From NCBI GenBank assembly GCA_938048755.1, contig CALIUG010000178.1, forward strand, positions 1 to 32,907: a stretch of DNA of 32,907 nt. Reading direction: 5' to 3'. Positions 17,922-25,653 of this stretch are shown in pieces. The position numbers and the translations under genes are program-made. Source of the DNA: an uncultured Alphaproteobacteria bacterium. Its GTDB lineage: Bacteria; Pseudomonadota; Alphaproteobacteria; SP197. Below the pieces are notes generated by a model. The model was not told where the DNA came from and searched no databases. It saw only the letters and a program-made list of their open reading frames with translations. The first letter of the stretch is position 1. The number at the start of each line of letters is the position of its first letter.

Positions 17922-19235
17922 GTGCATCGCATTCCATTGGTCATGGCCGTCACAAGTGACTTTGCCGGACAGACACGCGGCAAGGGTTTCCCGATTACCG
18001 AACGTGACGTGCGCCTGGAAAAAGGCGTTGGCTGGACGTTTACCAACACCATGATCAATTGCTGGGGCCAGATTCCGGCCACGCCTTGGGGGCCGTTGGG
18101 TGATCTCGCGCTCATTCCCGATGCTGCAACCGAAATCGAAGTCGACTTTGGCGATGGGTCCGTGGCGGAACGGTTCATGCTGGGCAACATCCACCACATG
18201 GACGGACGTCCCTGGGATTGCTGTCTGCGCTCCTACCTGAACGACGCGGTGAAGGACCTGGAACGCGAAACAGGCCTGATGTTGATTGCCGCTTTTGAGC
18301 ACGAATTCCATGACGACAGCATTCCCGACCGTCCCGGTGATTCCTACGGTCTCGATAAGGTCCGACTGTCAGGTGAGTTCCCCGAGGCCTACCTCTATGC
18401 CTTGCGTGCGGCCAATGCCGAACCCGATACCTTCCTGCCGGAATTCGGGCCCAACCAGTTCGAGATCACGGTAGAGCCTGGACGCGGTGTAGCCGCCGCA
18501 GATCGCGCCGTGATCGTGCGTGAACTGGCGCATGCCACGGCACGCAGGCTGGGACGCAAGGTGAGCTTTTCGCCGGTGGTCACCCGCGGCGCGGCAGGCA
18601 ACGGCGTCCACATCCACATGAGCTTTCGCGACCGCCAACGCCAGCCTGCCGCCTATGACGCCGATGCGCCCTATGGTGTCTCGTCGGTAATGGGGAGTTT
18701 CATTGCCGGCATCCTGCGCCGGCTGCCCCAGATCATTGCCGTGACGGCGCCATCTGCCGCATCCTACCTGCGCCTGAAGCCGCATTCCTGGAGTTCGACC
18801 TACAACAACCTGGGCTTCCGGGATCGCGAGGCATCGATCCGCATCTGTCCGGTCTCCGACATGCCCGGCGCCAATGTCGCTGGTGCCTTCAATGTCGAGT
18901 TCCGTGCCGGGGACGCAGCAGCCAGCCCCTATCTTCAATTGGGTATTCTGACACGGGCAGGCCTGGAGGGTATTCGCGAGAACCTCCCCCTGCCGGAGCC
19001 TACCTCATCGGACCCTGCCGCAATGACAGATGACGAGCGTGCCGCGTTGGGCGTGTGTGCGCTGCCGTCCTCTCTGGGCGAAGCGCTCGATGCCCTGGAA
19101 TCGGCAGAGGGCATCCGTGATCTGATGCCGGGCGAACTGCTGGACGCCTATCTGATGCACAAGCGGGGCGAACTCGCCGCCCTGGATGGCCTGGACGATG
19201 ACGAGATCTGTCGTCGTTACGCAGAGGTCTATTGA
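17922..19235 (+). CDS. Glutamine synthetase family ligase (gamma-glutamyl ligase-like)
   Basis: A 437-residue glutamine-synthetase-fold enzyme that would form a gamma-glutamyl amide or similar bond using ATP. Catalytic-domain motifs: E126-H-E128-F, GPNQFEI (176-182), GNGVHIHMSF (227-236) with the ATP-binding H230/H232 pair, and the arginine-rich segment near 284-308. In that segment the usual PGYEAP is replaced by KPHSWSS and the usual NRSASIR reads DREASIR, so glutamate or ammonia binding may differ from true glutamine synthetase. The N-terminal beta-grasp domain is present (about 25-95). No adenylylation-loop tyrosine was identified. It starts at GTG after AGGAGG and its stop overlaps the TTG of the YcgN gene. 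PuuA, GlnA3/GlnA4 or FluG-like roles are possible. Confidence 0.8.
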   Translation: MHRIPLVMAVTSDFAGQTRGKGFPITERDVRLEKGVGWTFTNTMINCWGQIPATPWGPLGDLALIPDAATEIEVDFGDGSVAERFMLGNIHHMDGRPWDCCLRSYLNDAVKDLERETGLMLIAAFEHEFHDDSIPDRPGDSYGLDKVRLSGEFPEAYLYALRAANAEPDTFLPEFGPNQFEITVEPGRGVAAADRAVIVRELAHATARRLGRKVSFSPVVTRGAAGNGVHIHMSFRDRQRQPAAYDADAPYGVSSVMGSFIAGILRRLPQIIAVTAPSAASYLRLKPHSWSSTYNNLGFRDREASIRICPVSDMPGANVAGAFNVEFRAGDAAASPYLQLGILTRAGLEGIRENLPLPEPTSSDPAAMTDDERAALGVCALPSSLGEALDALESAEGIRDLMPGELLDAYLMHKRGELAALDGLDDDEICRRYAEVY

Positions 19236-19687
19236 GCGACTTCGATGCGCCCTTCTGGAAGCGGATCCCACTGGAGGCAATGACAAAGCGCCAGTGGGAA
19301 TCCCTGTGCGACGGCTGTGGTCGTTGTTGCCTTGTGAAGCTGGAGGACGAGGATACTGGTGAGATCGAGACCACCGATGTGGCCTGTCGCCTGCTGGATC
19401 TGGGCACATGCCGGTGCAGCGATTACCACCATCGCAAGCGCCGTGTTCCCGACTGTATCAAGCTGACGCCCGGCAACATCGAAGAACTTGCCTGGATGCC
19501 CGGCACCTGTGCCTATCGGCTGATCGCGGAAGGCAAGGAGCTGTTCGACTGGCATCCCCTGGTTTCAGGAGACCCGGGCAGTGTACGGCGTGTGGGAATC
19601 TCGCTCCACGACAAGGTGGTTTCCGAACGCGATGTCAGCGATGAGGAACTGCTGGACCATATCGTCGACTGGACGTTCGACCCCTGA
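19232..19687 (+). CDS. ycgN: YcgN/UPF0260 (YkgJ-type) cysteine-cluster protein
   Basis: A 151-residue protein closely resembling Escherichia coli YcgN. Nine cysteines fall in family positions: C26-x2-C29-x2-C32-C33, then C52, C60-x-C62, C75 and C93; a four-cysteine subset probably binds zinc or an iron-sulfur cluster. Conserved WESLCDGCGRCC, DCIKLTP, TCAYRL and WHPL segments match E. coli YcgN in order. The start is TTG 19232 overlapping the preceding stop (TTGA), so it may be translated by reinitiation from the synthetase gene. The stop codon directly abuts the stop of the convergent HAD phosphatase gene. Function not established. Confidence 0.85.
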   Translation: MSDFDAPFWKRIPLEAMTKRQWESLCDGCGRCCLVKLEDEDTGEIETTDVACRLLDLGTCRCSDYHHRKRRVPDCIKLTPGNIEELAWMPGTCAYRLIAEGKELFDWHPLVSGDPGSVRRVGISLHDKVVSERDVSDEELLDHIVDWTFDP

Positions 19688-20365
19688 TCAGGGAATGCGG
19701 TACATCGGGTTTGGCAGAAGGATTGTACGTTCGGCATAGCCACCTGCAAGGTCGCTGGGCTGGTCCCCGACATTGAGCACGATGGTGTAGCCGTCCGCTT
19801 CAATGGCCTGGCGGGCTGGTGCCTTGTAGTCGGCGGCAGACGCAACCTTGAGGCCTTCAGGTTTGGTCGTGATCCCGGCCCAGTCTACATAACCCACGTC
19901 CTCAAGGTTGGAGACCGTGACGTCGTGCATGGATTCCATGCGCCCGGTAATGAAGAAGACATCGATGCCGTTTGCACGCGCAACGTTGAACAGCGCCAGC
20001 GTCGGTGTGATCGCGGTGGCCTCGCCCAGAGCAACCCAGCTATCCCAGGCGCAGGGGCCTTCGGGCAGATGGTCACAGGGGCCGGTGCGGAAATAGGAGA
20101 ACCCGTTGGCGCGTTGCGCTGCCATGTTGGAGAGCGAGGTCTCGTCGATATCGAGAACCAGCGCCAGCTTTTCACCAGGCGTGCTCTGGGCGGCGCGCCA
20201 CTCAAGCCAGGTGATGCCCGGCTGCACAGCCTGCATCTGGTCGGCAGAATAGCTGCCTGAATCGATGTAACCGATAATCTCGGAACGCAGATCGGCGATG
20301 TTCTGTGGCTGCTCGGCAAGTGCCGGGCCGGCCAGAAACAGAAACACAAGAAACAGCGCGCGCAT
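19688..20365 (-). CDS. Secreted HAD-superfamily acid phosphatase (class IIIB)
   Basis: A 225-residue exported phosphatase of the HAD subfamily IIIB (plant VSP / bacterial class B and P4 acid phosphatase group). A signal peptide covers 1-17 (MRALFLVFLFLAGPALA, no lipobox). The nucleophile motif is LDIDET with D72 and D74, motif II is FFITGR, and the acidic motif near the end is NVGDQPSDL. It should remove phosphate from small esters or nucleotides in the periplasm. The start is ATG 20365 rather than the longer upstream frame, because AAGGAG (20373-20378) lies 7 bases before it. That ribosome site is made of the last two sense codons of the upstream heme-protein gene, so the pair is co-translated. 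Confidence 0.84.
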   Translation of the reverse strand: MRALFLVFLFLAGPALAEQPQNIADLRSEIIGYIDSGSYSADQMQAVQPGITWLEWRAAQSTPGEKLALVLDIDETSLSNMAAQRANGFSYFRTGPCDHLPEGPCAWDSWVALGEATAITPTLALFNVARANGIDVFFITGRMESMHDVTVSNLEDVGYVDWAGITTKPEGLKVASAADYKAPARQAIEADGYTIVLNVGDQPSDLAGGYAERTILLPNPMYRIP

Positions 20366-20369
20366 GTCG

Positions 20370-21605
20370 CTACTCCTTTTCGGGAACGCCGGGGTTGCGG
20401 TAATCGGCGCTGTAGAGGGAATAGAGGAAGTCCATGCGCGCGTAGCCGGGCCAAGAATAGGCGCCGGTGTCGGGCAGGGCATACCAGTCGTCCTGAGGCA
20501 CGCCGACATAGCCGCCGACCTGTCCGTTATCGAAAAACCTGTTGATGTCGATGCGCATGGCGACCGGTGCCGAAGGGTGATAGTCGTCCTGATCGGCGCC
20601 GAACTTGTACTCCATGGCGACATTCCTGTTGGGGCCGATGGTGGAGCGTGCATGGCAGGTCATGCAGGAGCTGGTGGTCTGCATGCCGGTCTCGATTTCC
20701 GAGTTTGTCAGAACGATGGGAACGCCATTGTCGTCGATATAGTCGATCTGCGTGCCGCGCAGACGGTAGTGCTCCCACACCGTGCCTTCCAGTCCCAGGC
20801 CGGTGGGGGCTGCCATGCAGCCCACGGGTTGGTCAGGGCAGGCCACACTGTCGACCGATGGCAGCATCCAACCTTCGTCATAGATGCCGCGGCGATAGGG
20901 GTTGTCTTCGTGTTCGAAGGTGGCCCAGAACCAGTTGGAGATCACAGCCGACATGATGTGGAATCCGGTCAGGCCAAAGAGGGTCTCGTTGCCGTCCTTG
21001 TCGGTGAAGACATTCCACTTGTAACGCGGCTTTTCGGCTTCCGTGATGGGCCGCCAAACGGCCTTCACCTCAATCGAGTCCTGGGGAAAGCCGATCTGGT
21101 TTCCCGTGTAGAACATGGCCTGCTGACCTTCGATGGAATAAAGCTCGTTGGTGATGATGTAGTCGAAGGTCGACTTGTTCATGCGCACTTCGAGGTTCTG
21201 GTTGTACGCGCTGCCCGGGGGGACTGGCTCGGCGGCAAAGATCAGCTGTTGTTGTGTCGGCAATTCGCCCTTTGCCGGGCGCACGCCGGAAATCCCGATG
21301 TCTTCCCAGTCACCGGGATCGGGAGCGCCGGGCAGAAATACCTCTTCCTTCTCCGCCCAGGTCTCCCAGACAACTGGTCCGTCGGCTCCGAACGCAGCGG
21401 CGGTGTCGGGCCCCTTGGCTTCCAGATCTGCCGGCCAGTTGAGTGCAACGAAGGTGACCCAGGCATAAAGATCCGGCTCGTTGATGGCGAAGTTCACATC
21501 GTTCGGGACCTGCCAGGGCGCGGGATCATCGGCGTCTGCAGGAGTGAGAATGACAGAAGCCGCGCAGGCGGCGAATACCAGAAAGCAGTTGCGTACGTGG
21601 TTCAT
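20370..21605 (-). CDS. Exported mono-heme c-type protein of unknown family
   Basis: A 411-residue periplasmic protein with signal peptide MNHVRNCFLVFAACAASVIL...ADA (cleavage about residue 25) and one covalent heme motif C314-M-T-C-H318 followed by ARSTIGPN. Two more cysteines (C256, C263) could form a disulfide. Aromatic and Asp-rich segments dominate; the region before the heme is not a recognisable cytochrome domain, though the CxxCH block with downstream Met residues could form a small c-type fold. ATG 21605 has AGGA upstream; a TTG three bases earlier is the alternative. The HAD phosphatase follows after 4 bases. Redox or sensor function cannot be assigned. Confidence 0.7.
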   Translation of the reverse strand: MNHVRNCFLVFAACAASVILTPADADDPAPWQVPNDVNFAINEPDLYAWVTFVALNWPADLEAKGPDTAAAFGADGPVVWETWAEKEEVFLPGAPDPGDWEDIGISGVRPAKGELPTQQQLIFAAEPVPPGSAYNQNLEVRMNKSTFDYIITNELYSIEGQQAMFYTGNQIGFPQDSIEVKAVWRPITEAEKPRYKWNVFTDKDGNETLFGLTGFHIMSAVISNWFWATFEHEDNPYRRGIYDEGWMLPSVDSVACPDQPVGCMAAPTGLGLEGTVWEHYRLRGTQIDYIDDNGVPIVLTNSEIETGMQTTSSCMTCHARSTIGPNRNVAMEYKFGADQDDYHPSAPVAMRIDINRFFDNGQVGGYVGVPQDDWYALPDTGAYSWPGYARMDFLYSLYSADYRNPGVPEKE

Positions 21606-21730
21606 CAACAGTCCTTATCCCTTTAAGCCCCGCTGAAAAACTATCATGAATCCGCCCTTTGGCGATCCTTCCGCGTGCGCTCCCATGTTCTGCGACTTGA
21701 ATCCGGAAGCCGCGCGGTTTAGCTGGACCC

Positions 21731-22744
21731 ATGTTCGCTGAACCGCCCGTCCCTGACCGCAAACTTTCCGTCGCACCCATGATGGATTGCACGGATCGCT
21801 ATGACCGCATGTTCCTGCGCGGCGTGACGCGACACACGCTGCTCTATACCGAAATGGTCGTCGCCGATGCGGTCCTGCATGGCGACCGCGAGCGCCTTCT
21901 GGGCTTTGATGCACCGGAACAGCCGCTTGCGCTTCAGCTTGGCGGTTCCGATCCGGAGAAATTGGCCGAGGCGTCGCGGATCGCCGAGGGTTTTGGTTAC
22001 CTCGAGGTCAATCTCAATGTGGGTTGCCCCAGCGATCGTGTGCAGTCAGGCCGGTTCGGCGCCTGTCTGATGGCTGAGCCGGAACTGGTTGCGCGCTGTG
22101 TTACCGCCATGCAGGAGGCGGTTTCCATTCCGGTGACCGTAAAGTGCCGTATCGGCATCGACGACATGGATGATGAGGAAACGCTGCCGTCGTTCATCGG
22201 GCAGATTGCCGAAACCGGCTGCAACAGCTTCACGGTGCATGCACGCAAGGCCTGGCTCAAAGGGCTCTCACCCAAGCAGAACCGCGATATCCCGCCGCTG
22301 CGGTATGACGTCGTCTATGCCACCAAGGCCCGGTTTCCCGAACTGGAGATCAACATCAACGGCGGCATCCCTGACCTGGATGCCGCGCTGGAACATCTCC
22401 AGCAGGTCGATGGTGTCATGATCGGTCGTGCTGCCTATCACACGCCTCACGTCCTGGCCGATGCCGACCGGCTGATCTTTGGAGATGATCGAGTGGCCCC
22501 GACACGGCGCGAGATTGTCGAAGCCTACCTGCCCTATGTCGCCGCTGAACTGGAGAAGGGTGTCCCGCTCCACCGCATGACCCGTCACATGCTCGGCCTC
22601 TATCAGGGCCAGCCCGGCGCCCGCGCCTGGCGTCGTGTACTTTCCACGTTTGCGCCCAAGCCGGGTGCAGGGCTCGAAGTGATTGATGAAGCGCTGCGTC
22701 ACGTGGACGCGGGCGCACTGGCCGAAGCCGTCTCGCGGTCCTGA
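21731..22744 (+). CDS. dusA: tRNA-dihydrouridine(20/20a) synthase
   Basis: FMN enzyme that reduces uridine to dihydrouridine at positions 20/20a of tRNA. The 337-residue product shows the Dus N-terminal APMMDCTDRYDRMF (15-28), YTEMVVADAVLHGD, the catalytic cysteine C99 in NLNVGCPSDRVQSGRFGACLM, VTVKCRIGIDD, FTVHARKAWLKGLSPKQNR and the FMN phosphate segment NGGIPD plus MIGRAAY. The QSGRFGACLM and WLKGLSPKQNR blocks and the C-terminal helical domain place it in DusA rather than DusB or DusC. It is divergent from the heme protein across 125 bases and converges on the VOC gene with a 4-base gap. A true terminator is not visible. Confidence 0.92.
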   Translation: MFAEPPVPDRKLSVAPMMDCTDRYDRMFLRGVTRHTLLYTEMVVADAVLHGDRERLLGFDAPEQPLALQLGGSDPEKLAEASRIAEGFGYLEVNLNVGCPSDRVQSGRFGACLMAEPELVARCVTAMQEAVSIPVTVKCRIGIDDMDDEETLPSFIGQIAETGCNSFTVHARKAWLKGLSPKQNRDIPPLRYDVVYATKARFPELEININGGIPDLDAALEHLQQVDGVMIGRAAYHTPHVLADADRLIFGDDRVAPTRREIVEAYLPYVAAELEKGVPLHRMTRHMLGLYQGQPGARAWRRVLSTFAPKPGAGLEVIDEALRHVDAGALAEAVSRS

Positions 22745-22748
22745 CGCC

Positions 22749-23141
22749 TTAGCCCTCGGGCTCGTGGCAGCAAGCCTGCAGCTTGTTGCCGTCGGGATCG
22801 CGGATATAGGCACCATAATAATGCTCGTGATACTGCGGGCGTGGCCCAGGTGCCCCTTCGTCGGTGCCGCCGGCTTCGATGGCCGTCTTGTGAAAGGCAT
22901 CGATCGCGGCGCGGTTCGGCGCCATCAGGGCGACATGGGTGCCGTTGCCCACGCTCGCGGCCTGCTCGTTGAACGGTGTGCAGATGAAGAACTGCGGCGG
23001 CTGGTTGTCGGGCCCGTAGGCGATGATGCCGTCATCAATCTCGCTGAACGTGCGTTTCAGGCCCAGAGGATCAAGCACCGCGTCATAGAAGTCTGCTGCC
23101 TTGCGAATATCGTTGGTGCCAAGGGTGATGTGACTGAACAT
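22749..23141 (-). CDS. VOC family (glyoxalase/dioxygenase fold) protein
   Basis: A 130-residue single-domain vicinal-oxygen-chelate protein. Strands and ligands: H4 in FSHITLGTNDI, H69 in GTHVALMA, and the family closing block YIRDPDGNKLQACCH, where the glutamate ligand normally found after GNK is Q122 and C124/C125 follow. The protein may therefore bind metal differently or not be a classic glyoxalase. It starts 25 bases after the kinase/aminotransferase fusion stop, so it is probably the last gene of the liv operon and may handle an aldehyde or thiol adduct made upstream, but that is inference. Its stop is 4 bases from the dusA stop. Confidence 0.78.
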   Translation of the reverse strand: MFSHITLGTNDIRKAADFYDAVLDPLGLKRTFSEIDDGIIAYGPDNQPPQFFICTPFNEQAASVGNGTHVALMAPNRAAIDAFHKTAIEAGGTDEGAPGPRPQYHEHYYGAYIRDPDGNKLQACCHEPEG

Positions 23142-23166
23142 CGCTGCGCTCCCTTCGTCCTGTGCT

Positions 23167-25551
23167 CTACAGTTCGTTCATGGCCTGATCCATCGCGGTG
23201 ACCAGGCTGTCGGCGTTGTCGCGGCTGAACACCATGGGTGGGCGGATCTTGAAGACATTGCCGTTGTGCCCTTCGCGCCCGGTCAGCACGCCAAGCTCGC
23301 GCATGCGGTTCATCACGGTGATCATGGTGTCGGCATCGGGTGTGCGGGCTTCGCGGTCGCTCACGATTTCCACACCGGTGACAAAGCCGTGACCGCGCAC
23401 GTCGCCGATACAGTCGTGGCGCGCCATCAGTTCACGCAGGCCCGACTTCATGTGTTCGCTGGTGACGCGGCAGTTTTCCAGCAGGTCCTCACGCTCGATG
23501 ACGTCAAGCACCGCCAGACCCGCCGCACAGGCAACGGGATTGCCGCCGAACGTGCTGAAGAGACCGGTGACCTCAGTAAAGGCGTTGAGGATCTCGCGGC
23601 TCGTCACGACGACACCCAGCGGAAACCCGTCACCGACCGGCTTTCCGATGGTGACGATGTCGGCCTTCGTGTTGTGGTATTCGAAGCCCCACATATGGGT
23701 GCCTGGACGACCGAAACCGTACTGCACCTCGTCGGCGATGATCATGCCGCCGGCTGCCCGGACCTTTGCCGCGACCTTCTTGAGGTAACCTTTGGGTACA
23801 TCGGGAATGCCGTTGCTGCAGAACGACGTATCGATCATCAGGCTTGCGACGCCGTGGCCCGATTCCTCGAGTTCACCGATCGCACGATCCGCATCGGCGG
23901 CATACTTGTCGGCCAGGCCCTTTTCACCGGTACGCCAGGGGCCGCGATAGACCTCCGGCGCGATCAGTGTGCGCACATGGGATGCGACGCGTTCGCGGTT
24001 GTCGGGTGCATTGGCGTCAATACCTTCCGGTGACAGCGCGACGATGGCTTCGGTAATGCCGTGATAGGCGTGCTCGGTGACGATGCCGCCACGGTTGCCC
24101 GTCAGCATGGTGCTCATCTGCCAGGCAATGTCGTTGGCTTCGCTGCCTGAGTTCACCATGACACAGGCGTTGAGATGGGAGGGCATGGTGGCCTGCAGCC
24201 GCTCGGCATAGTCGGCCAGAATGGAATAGACATAACGCGTGTTGGTGCCCAGGGCAGAGGCCTGGCGCGTGACCGCGTTGACGACGTGGGGATGGCAATG
24301 GCCCACGCTGGTGACGTTGTTGTAGGCATCGACAAAGGCGCGCCCGTTGGCGTCATAGAGGATCGCGCCTTCGCCACGCTCGACATGGAGCGGCTTCTTG
24401 TAGAACAAGCTGAGATGCTTGCCGAGATACTTGTTGCGGCGCTTGAGTTGGGCCTTCAGGTCTGTGGCCTCGGGTGTGCTGACGGTGCCTTTGACGCCGC
24501 GTGCGGGGAAACGCAGGGCATCGCGGAACATCGCGGTTCCGGCTTCACGCCCGACCGTGAACATCTTGTCGAGGGCGTCCGTCGATTCCTTTTCGAGATG
24601 GGGTAGGTACTCGGGCGAGCCGGTTCTTGCGACAGCGCGCCGCGCCACAATGGTCGCGGTCAGCGCAAAGCGTGCGGCGATCATGTCGAAGAGAACCTCG
24701 ACCTCGTCTTCCATCAGCGGCATCACGGAATCAAAGCCCAGTGCCACATCGATGAACGCATTCATCGGATCCTTCACCCTGACGCCGAAGTTGTCGGCCG
24801 CCATCGCCACTTCTGCAGCAATGGGTCCGTGGATCATGTCGCCGAAGTCGATGACGCCGGCCGCCGTGTCGGGCCTTGCAGGATCGACCACGACATTGGC
24901 CATGTTGGCGTCGTTGTGGATGACCTGGCTGCGCAGGTGCGTCCAGCGCGGCAGCACATCATTGATGAACTGATCCAGCCCTTTCTCGCACAGCTTGCGC
25001 CTTCCACGATTCTTGATGTCACCGGTATGGATGTGCAGAGCAGGGGACTGCTTGATATCCCAGACCAGCGTGTGCACGGCGTTGGGGTGGTAGAACCCCT
25101 GCAGTGCCCGGTCCAGGCGCGCGACCAGGGCGCCGGTGCTGTGGCGCAGGTTCCTGTTGTCGGGGACCCTATGCAGATCGGTGCCCGGGACCCATCCCAG
25201 CAGGCGCACGATGCTGGTGCGCCCGTCCGGTGCCTTGGCCTTGCCGAAGGGCTGGCCGCGTTTGGTCGGCGTCACCCAGGGAACCAGAAGGTCGGGGTCC
25301 GTTTCGGCGATATGGAGCAGGGCTTTTGTCTGAAAGTCGATGACACCGGCATCTTCTTCCGGATGAAAGAACTTCAGAACCCAGGTGCCGTCGTCGTTCC
25401 GAAGGCGGAAGTTGAGGTCACGGTCGGAGTCCAGAAACTTCAGGTCGCCGTCGATGCCGAACAGCCTGCGCGCGATCGCGTGCGCCTGATCTTCGGGAAA
25501 GTCGGGTGTGTCGCTGATCAGGAATTTGATATCGCCGCTGGCTTCTTTCAT
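23167..25551 (-). CDS. Kinase / class-III aminotransferase-fold fusion (hydroxylysine/ethanolamine kinase plus phospho-lyase type)
   Basis: A 794-residue two-domain enzyme. Residues about 1-350 form an aminoglycoside-phosphotransferase-like kinase: VLKFF (58-62), catalytic loop H212-N-D214-x4-N219, and D235-F-G metal site. Residues about 370-794 form a class-III PLP enzyme: NSGSEAN (467-473), DEVQYGFGR (607-615) with D607, and the Schiff-base lysine K637 in IGKPVGDGFPLG. The latter resembles GKPxGNGHP of mammalian ETNPPL and PHYKPL, which are phospho-lyases rather than transaminases. Expected two-step chemistry: phosphorylate an amino alcohol (ethanolamine, 5-hydroxylysine or similar), then eliminate phosphate and ammonia to give an aldehyde. 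Such kinase-lyase fusions are known in bacteria. It follows livF by 102 bases on the same strand, so the Liv transporter may bring in its substrate. GGGG (25558-25561) is the ribosome site. Confidence 0.85.
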   Translation of the reverse strand: MKEASGDIKFLISDTPDFPEDQAHAIARRLFGIDGDLKFLDSDRDLNFRLRNDDGTWVLKFFHPEEDAGVIDFQTKALLHIAETDPDLLVPWVTPTKRGQPFGKAKAPDGRTSIVRLLGWVPGTDLHRVPDNRNLRHSTGALVARLDRALQGFYHPNAVHTLVWDIKQSPALHIHTGDIKNRGRRKLCEKGLDQFINDVLPRWTHLRSQVIHNDANMANVVVDPARPDTAAGVIDFGDMIHGPIAAEVAMAADNFGVRVKDPMNAFIDVALGFDSVMPLMEDEVEVLFDMIAARFALTATIVARRAVARTGSPEYLPHLEKESTDALDKMFTVGREAGTAMFRDALRFPARGVKGTVSTPEATDLKAQLKRRNKYLGKHLSLFYKKPLHVERGEGAILYDANGRAFVDAYNNVTSVGHCHPHVVNAVTRQASALGTNTRYVYSILADYAERLQATMPSHLNACVMVNSGSEANDIAWQMSTMLTGNRGGIVTEHAYHGITEAIVALSPEGIDANAPDNRERVASHVRTLIAPEVYRGPWRTGEKGLADKYAADADRAIGELEESGHGVASLMIDTSFCSNGIPDVPKGYLKKVAAKVRAAGGMIIADEVQYGFGRPGTHMWGFEYHNTKADIVTIGKPVGDGFPLGVVVTSREILNAFTEVTGLFSTFGGNPVACAAGLAVLDVIEREDLLENCRVTSEHMKSGLRELMARHDCIGDVRGHGFVTGVEIVSDREARTPDADTMITVMNRMRELGVLTGREGHNGNVFKIRPPMVFSRDNADSLVTAMDQAMNEL

Positions 25552-25653
25552 GGTCGTCCCCTTGTTGGCGAGGGGAGTGTGCCTCAGCCCCTGAACGAAT
25601 CAAGGTTACGGCGTGGCATTTGTTTGGGGGCGCGTAATCGTGCGCATTGCGCT

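Noticed and set aside
20298-21626. A 442-codon plus-strand frame opposite the heme-protein gene
   Set aside because: Antisense shadow; the minus strand has a signal peptide, a CxxCH motif and a coupled downstream gene.
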